A stretch of 8,898 nucleotides of DNA from CAZDUS01 sp964609375. GTDB taxonomy: Bacteria > Verrucomicrobiota > Kiritimatiellia > CAIKKV01 > CAITUY01. A model generated the notes under the pieces. The model was not told the origin of the DNA. It made no database searches and saw nothing but the letters and a program-made list of their open reading frames with translations. The translations under genes and the position numbers were made by a program. Of this stretch, positions 6,577 to 8,898 are shown one piece after another. The stretch's first letter is position 1, and each line of letters begins with the position of its first letter. Location: assembly GCA_964609375.1 (NCBI GenBank), contig CAZSSA010000091.1:1-8898 (forward strand), read 5' to 3'.

Positions 6577-8105
6577 CGGCGATTTTACGTTGGACGGTGT
6601 TGCATAACAGTGTGCCGGTGGCGCGGCGGGATGTTCCATCATTGGATTGGGATACATTCAAGGATGCCATTCTGGAGGCGGTGGAGGATGGAGCCAGGGT
6701 GGCGGCCTATTTCGGGCATATGCCTGCCGGTGGAGGCGGGGTTGATCTTTATGCGGTTCTGGCGTTCCGTGAGGAGGGGCACCTCCGTGTGGCGCGGACG
6801 CGAGTAACGGGCGAGACGTTTCCTGCCCTGACGCCGTTGTGTCCGCAGGTGCACTTGTTTGAGCGCGAGATTGCCGAGCAGTTCGGGCTTGTACCCGAGG
6901 GGCACCCCTGGCTCAAGCCGGTGCGGTTTGTGAAGTCCACGCGGGCCGGACATGATGCGTGGGGGCGGATGGGGACGGAGGCGCCGGAGGTTGGCGTGAT
7001 GGAGTATTACCGGGTGGAAGGCGAGGAAGTTCACGAGGTGGCGGTGGGGCCGGTCCATGCGGGGATTATTGAGCCGGGTCATTTCCGGTTCCAGTGCCAC
7101 GGGGAGCAGGTGTTTCATCTGGAGATTTCGCTGGGGTATCAGCATCGGGGCGTGGAGCGGGCGATGGTGGAGGGGGGGGGGAACCGGGCGATTCACTATA
7201 TGGAAACGCTGGCAGGTGATACCACGGTGGGGCATGCCACGGCCTATTGCCAGGCGATGGAGGGATTGGCCGGGTGCAATGTTCCGGCCCGTGCTCAGGT
7301 GTTGAGGGGAATTGCGTTGGAGCTGGAGCGGTTGGCCAATCATACGGGCGATCTTGGCGCGCTGGCGGGGGATGTGGGCTTTCTGCCGACGGCGTCATAT
7401 GGCGGACGGCTGAGGGGTGACTTTTTGAATATGACCGCCATCCTGTGTGGCAACCGGTTCGGGCGCGGGATGATCCGGCCTGGCGGCGTGGGTTTTGATG
7501 TGGATGATGCGGCGATTGAGGAGCTTCGCAAGCGGATGGAAGTGACGCTGCGTGACGTGGAAAATGCGGTCAATCTGTTGTGGAATTCTCCGTCGGTGAT
7601 GAGCCGGTTCGGGGAGACGGGGCGGGTGACGCTTGAGACGTGCAAGGAACTGGGATTGGTAGGGCCGGCGGCGCGGGCGAGCGGGCAGGAGAGCGATGTG
7701 CGGCATGATTTCCCCACGGGGATATACCGGTTCTCGCAGATACCGATGTCAACCGGGAAAGATGGGGATGTATTTGAGCGGGCGCATATCCGGTGGATGG
7801 AGATACAGCGCTCCGGTGATTTCATTCTGGAGCAATTGAAGATGCTGGTGAGCAGTCCGATCCGGGTGATGCCGGAGGCTTCCATGGGGGATGCGTTGGT
7901 GGTGTCGCTGGTGGAGGGGTGGCGTGGAGCGATATGCCATGTGGCGATGACGGATGGGGCCGGGAAAATGGAGGGATACAAGGTGGTTGATCCCTCGTTT
8001 TTCAATTGGATGGGGTTGGCGATGGCGATGCGGAACCAGCAGATTTCTGATTTCCCGTTATGCAACAAGAGTTTCAATTTGTCGTACTGCGGACATGATT
8101 TATGA
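6573..8105 (+). CDS. hyfG: HyfG/HycE-type large subunit without Ni-Fe ligands (Ehr-type, NuoC-NuoD fusion)
   Basis: 510-aa hydrophilic subunit (E. coli HycE and HyfG are about 570 aa). Residues about 1-150 are a NuoC-like domain, with FEREIAEQFGLVPEGHPWLKP (E97-R-E99). From about 158 it is NuoD/hydrogenase-large-subunit-like: VGPVHAGIIEPGHFRF (H162, H170), LEISLGYQHRGVERAM, ELERLANHTGDLGALAGDVGFLPT. The [NiFe] L1 motif CGxC is replaced by A214-G-D-T217 in front of the conserved GHATAY (H221), and the L2 motif DPCxxC by D473-P-S475-F-F-N478. All four metal cysteines are therefore absent and no Ni-Fe centre can form in the known way. The C-terminus ends DFPLCNKSFNLSYCGHDL, without the peptide removed by hydrogenase maturation proteases. 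This fits the Ehr family, whose substrate is not established. Start ATG 6573 overlaps the previous stop and has GGAGGTGG at 6561-6568. A G10 run (7172-7181) lies within the gene. C226, C497 and C506 do not restore the motifs. Confidence 0.94.
   Translation: MTAILRWTVLHNSVPVARRDVPSLDWDTFKDAILEAVEDGARVAAYFGHMPAGGGGVDLYAVLAFREEGHLRVARTRVTGETFPALTPLCPQVHLFEREIAEQFGLVPEGHPWLKPVRFVKSTRAGHDAWGRMGTEAPEVGVMEYYRVEGEEVHEVAVGPVHAGIIEPGHFRFQCHGEQVFHLEISLGYQHRGVERAMVEGGGNRAIHYMETLAGDTTVGHATAYCQAMEGLAGCNVPARAQVLRGIALELERLANHTGDLGALAGDVGFLPTASYGGRLRGDFLNMTAILCGNRFGRGMIRPGGVGFDVDDAAIEELRKRMEVTLRDVENAVNLLWNSPSVMSRFGETGRVTLETCKELGLVGPAARASGQESDVRHDFPTGIYRFSQIPMSTGKDGDVFERAHIRWMEIQRSGDFILEQLKMLVSSPIRVMPEASMGDALVVSLVEGWRGAICHVAMTDGAGKMEGYKVVDPSFFNWMGLAMAMRNQQISDFPLCNKSFNLSYCGHDL
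7172..7181 (+). repeat. G10 homopolymer inside the large-subunit gene
   Basis: Ten consecutive G encode the end of E200 and G201-G203 in VEGGGNRAIHYMETLAGD. The frame continues correctly into conserved sequence on both sides, so the length shown is the functional one. Such a run is prone to polymerase slippage and sequencing error. Confidence 0.85.
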
Positions 8106-8109
8106 GGGA
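8104..8109 (+). promoter_or_regulatory. Ribosome binding site deciding the small-subunit start
   Basis: GAGGGA, starting within the large-subunit stop codon, lies 3 nt before ATG 8113. An in-frame ATG at 8098 and upstream frame extension to 7954 overlap the large-subunit gene and encode no family sequence, so 8113 is preferred. Confidence 0.65.
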
Positions 8110-8112
8110 ACT

Positions 8113-8877
8113 ATGCTGAACATTATATGGGCTCGGATTAAACAAGGGCATCGTACGATCAAGTATCCCCGGCGGGCGCCGGTATTGCCGGATCGCTTTC
8201 GTGGATTGCCGACAATAGACCCGGTGATATGTGGAACGAATGGCGGGGGGTGTGCGGAGGTGTGTCCGGTGGGGGCGCTGGCGGTGCGCGATGGGCGGAT
8301 GACGCTTGATCTGGGGAAGTGCCTGTTCTGTGGTGAATGCGAGAAGCAGTGTCCGAAGGGTGCGGTCAAGTTTACGCGGAATCACCAATTGGCGACAAGG
8401 AAGCGGGATTCCTTGATCTTGGACGGGAGCGAGGCGAAGTTGGCGGCGGCGCTGGATGTGGAGAGCCGGAAACTGTTCGGGCGGTCGCTCAAGTTGAGGC
8501 AGGTCAGTGCGGGCGGGTGTGGTGCATGTGAAGCTGACTGCAATGTGTTGAGCACGGTGGTATTTGATCTGGGGCGGTTTGGGATTCAGTTTGTGGCGTC
8601 GCCGCGTCATGCCGATGGGGTGTTGGTGACGGGGCCGGTGACGAGGAATATGGAAGAGGCGTTGCGGAAGACTTATGATGCCATACCGGCGCCCAAGCTG
8701 GTGATCGCGGTGGGGGCCTGTGCGATTGCTGGCGGGCCGTATGCGGGGCATGAGGAGCAGTGTGGCGGAGCGTCGGCGGTGGTGCCGGTGGATGTGTATA
8801 TACCGGGGTGTCCGCCGCATCCGGCGACGATCCTGGATGGGTTGTTGAGGGCATTGGGGCGGGTGAAGGAAGGGTGA
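8113..8877 (+). CDS. hyfI: Fused 2[4Fe-4S] ferredoxin / NuoB-like (HyfI/HycG) small subunit
   Basis: 254-aa electron-transfer subunit joining two proteins that are separate in Hyf (HyfH ferredoxin, HyfI small subunit). Residues about 36-90 form a dicluster ferredoxin domain. The second cluster motif is complete (C70-LF-C73-GE-C76-EKQ-C80-P). The first has only three cysteines: C40-GTNGGG-C47-AEV-C51-P. Residues about 128-250 are NuoB/HycG-like: GGCGACEADC (C136, C139), DLGRFGIQFVASPRHADGVLVTGPVTRNM, VGACAIAGGPY (C203), and VPVDVYIPGCPPHP (C233). These four cysteines ligate the proximal [4Fe-4S] cluster; the CxxC spacing is the hydrogenase type, not the adjacent CC of NuoB. The C-terminal extension of HycG is absent. 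Electrons would enter through the ferredoxin domain and pass to the proximal cluster facing the large subunit. The gene follows the large subunit by 7 nt. Start 8113 (MLNIIWARIKQG) is chosen on its Shine-Dalgarno and the absence of overlap. Confidence 0.93.
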   Translation: MLNIIWARIKQGHRTIKYPRRAPVLPDRFRGLPTIDPVICGTNGGGCAEVCPVGALAVRDGRMTLDLGKCLFCGECEKQCPKGAVKFTRNHQLATRKRDSLILDGSEAKLAAALDVESRKLFGRSLKLRQVSAGGCGACEADCNVLSTVVFDLGRFGIQFVASPRHADGVLVTGPVTRNMEEALRKTYDAIPAPKLVIAVGACAIAGGPYAGHEEQCGGASAVVPVDVYIPGCPPHPATILDGLLRALGRVKEG

Positions 8878-8887
8878 GTATTTCGTT

Positions 8888-8893
8888 AAGGAG
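8888..8893 (+). promoter_or_regulatory. Ribosome binding site of a further operon gene beyond the window
   Basis: AAGGAG, 10 nt after the small-subunit stop and 5 nt before the right edge, is a consensus Shine-Dalgarno at the right distance for a start codon just outside. No terminator separates it from the operon, so at least one more co-transcribed gene is expected. Confidence 0.65.
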
Positions 8894-8898
8894 ATCAA

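Noticed and set aside
7954..8112. Upstream extension of the small subunit to position 7954
   Set aside because: It would overlap the large-subunit gene by about 150 bp and encodes no family sequence; ATG 8113 has its own ribosome binding site.
6573..8877. Annotation as formate hydrogenlyase or hydrogenase-4 catalytic subunits
   Set aside because: The large subunit lacks the four Ni-Fe cysteines and the protease-cleaved tail, and no formate dehydrogenase or maturation gene is present in the window.
2..8877. A true complex I (Nuo) operon
   Set aside because: The HyfB C-terminal signature, HyfC, HyfE and HyfF types, NuoC-NuoD fusion and hydrogenase-type CxxC spacing in the small subunit all point to the group 4 hydrogenase branch; NuoA, NuoJ and the NADH module are not seen.
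6639..8898. Long antisense reading frames, for example 6639-7343, 7340-8077 and 8074-8898 on the minus strand
   Set aside because: They mirror well-supported genes and are rich in Pro, Arg, His and Ser as expected for the complement of G-rich codons; none shows a family motif.

Overview
The window is one uninterrupted, co-directional (+ strand) block of seven genes for a membrane-bound respiratory complex of the complex I / group 4 [NiFe]-hydrogenase superfamily. Subunits look like E. coli Hyf/Hyc (hydrogenase-4/-3) proteins. The genes almost touch (an 8-bp overlap, 4-nt gaps, a 4-bp ATGA overlap, a 7-nt gap), which indicates a single operon. Both edges cut the operon: the first gene lacks its 5' end, and a strong ribosome binding site at the right edge announces another gene outside.

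Layout. 2-1546: a HyfB-type antiporter-like membrane subunit, N-terminus missing. 1539-3488: a second, paralogous HyfB-type subunit. 3493-4401: HyfC/HycD (NuoH-like) membrane anchor. 4406-5047: HyfE (NuoK-like). 5048-5142: a 95-nt spacer, the only real gap, with a short tandem repeat. 5143-6576: HyfF, a third antiporter-like subunit. 6573-8105: HyfG/HycE-type large subunit (NuoC-like plus NuoD-like domains). 8113-8877: a fused 2[4Fe-4S] ferredoxin / NuoB-like small subunit. 8888-8893: ribosome binding site for the next gene.

The main point is that the large subunit is not a hydrogenase. Both Ni-Fe binding motifs have lost their cysteines: the first is A214-G-D-T217 and the second is D473-P-S-F-F-N478. 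The C-terminus also shows no nickel-dependent protease tail. The small subunit keeps its four hydrogenase-type proximal-cluster cysteines, and all three antiporter-like subunits keep their key Lys and Glu residues. This matches the energy-converting hydrogenase-related (Ehr) complexes, which are known from comparative genomics (for example in Geobacter) but whose electron donor, acceptor and pumped ion are, as far as I know, not established. The likely working model is electron entry through the ferredoxin domain and NuoB-like cluster, chemistry or quinone interaction at the remodelled HyfG/HycD interface, and ion translocation by three antiporter-like modules.

Two features deserve attention on top of that: a tandem HyfB pair where Hyf operons carry HyfB plus HyfD, and a degenerate first ferredoxin cluster with only three cysteines.

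Organism: bacterial, judging by Shine-Dalgarno sequences and Hyf-type architecture. The DNA is GC-rich with strong preference for G-ending codons, so the coding strand is very G-rich. I cannot name the phylum; an anaerobe from metagenomic material (for example a PVC-group or deltaproteobacterial-like lineage) is only a guess. No RNA genes, mobile elements or CRISPR arrays were seen.
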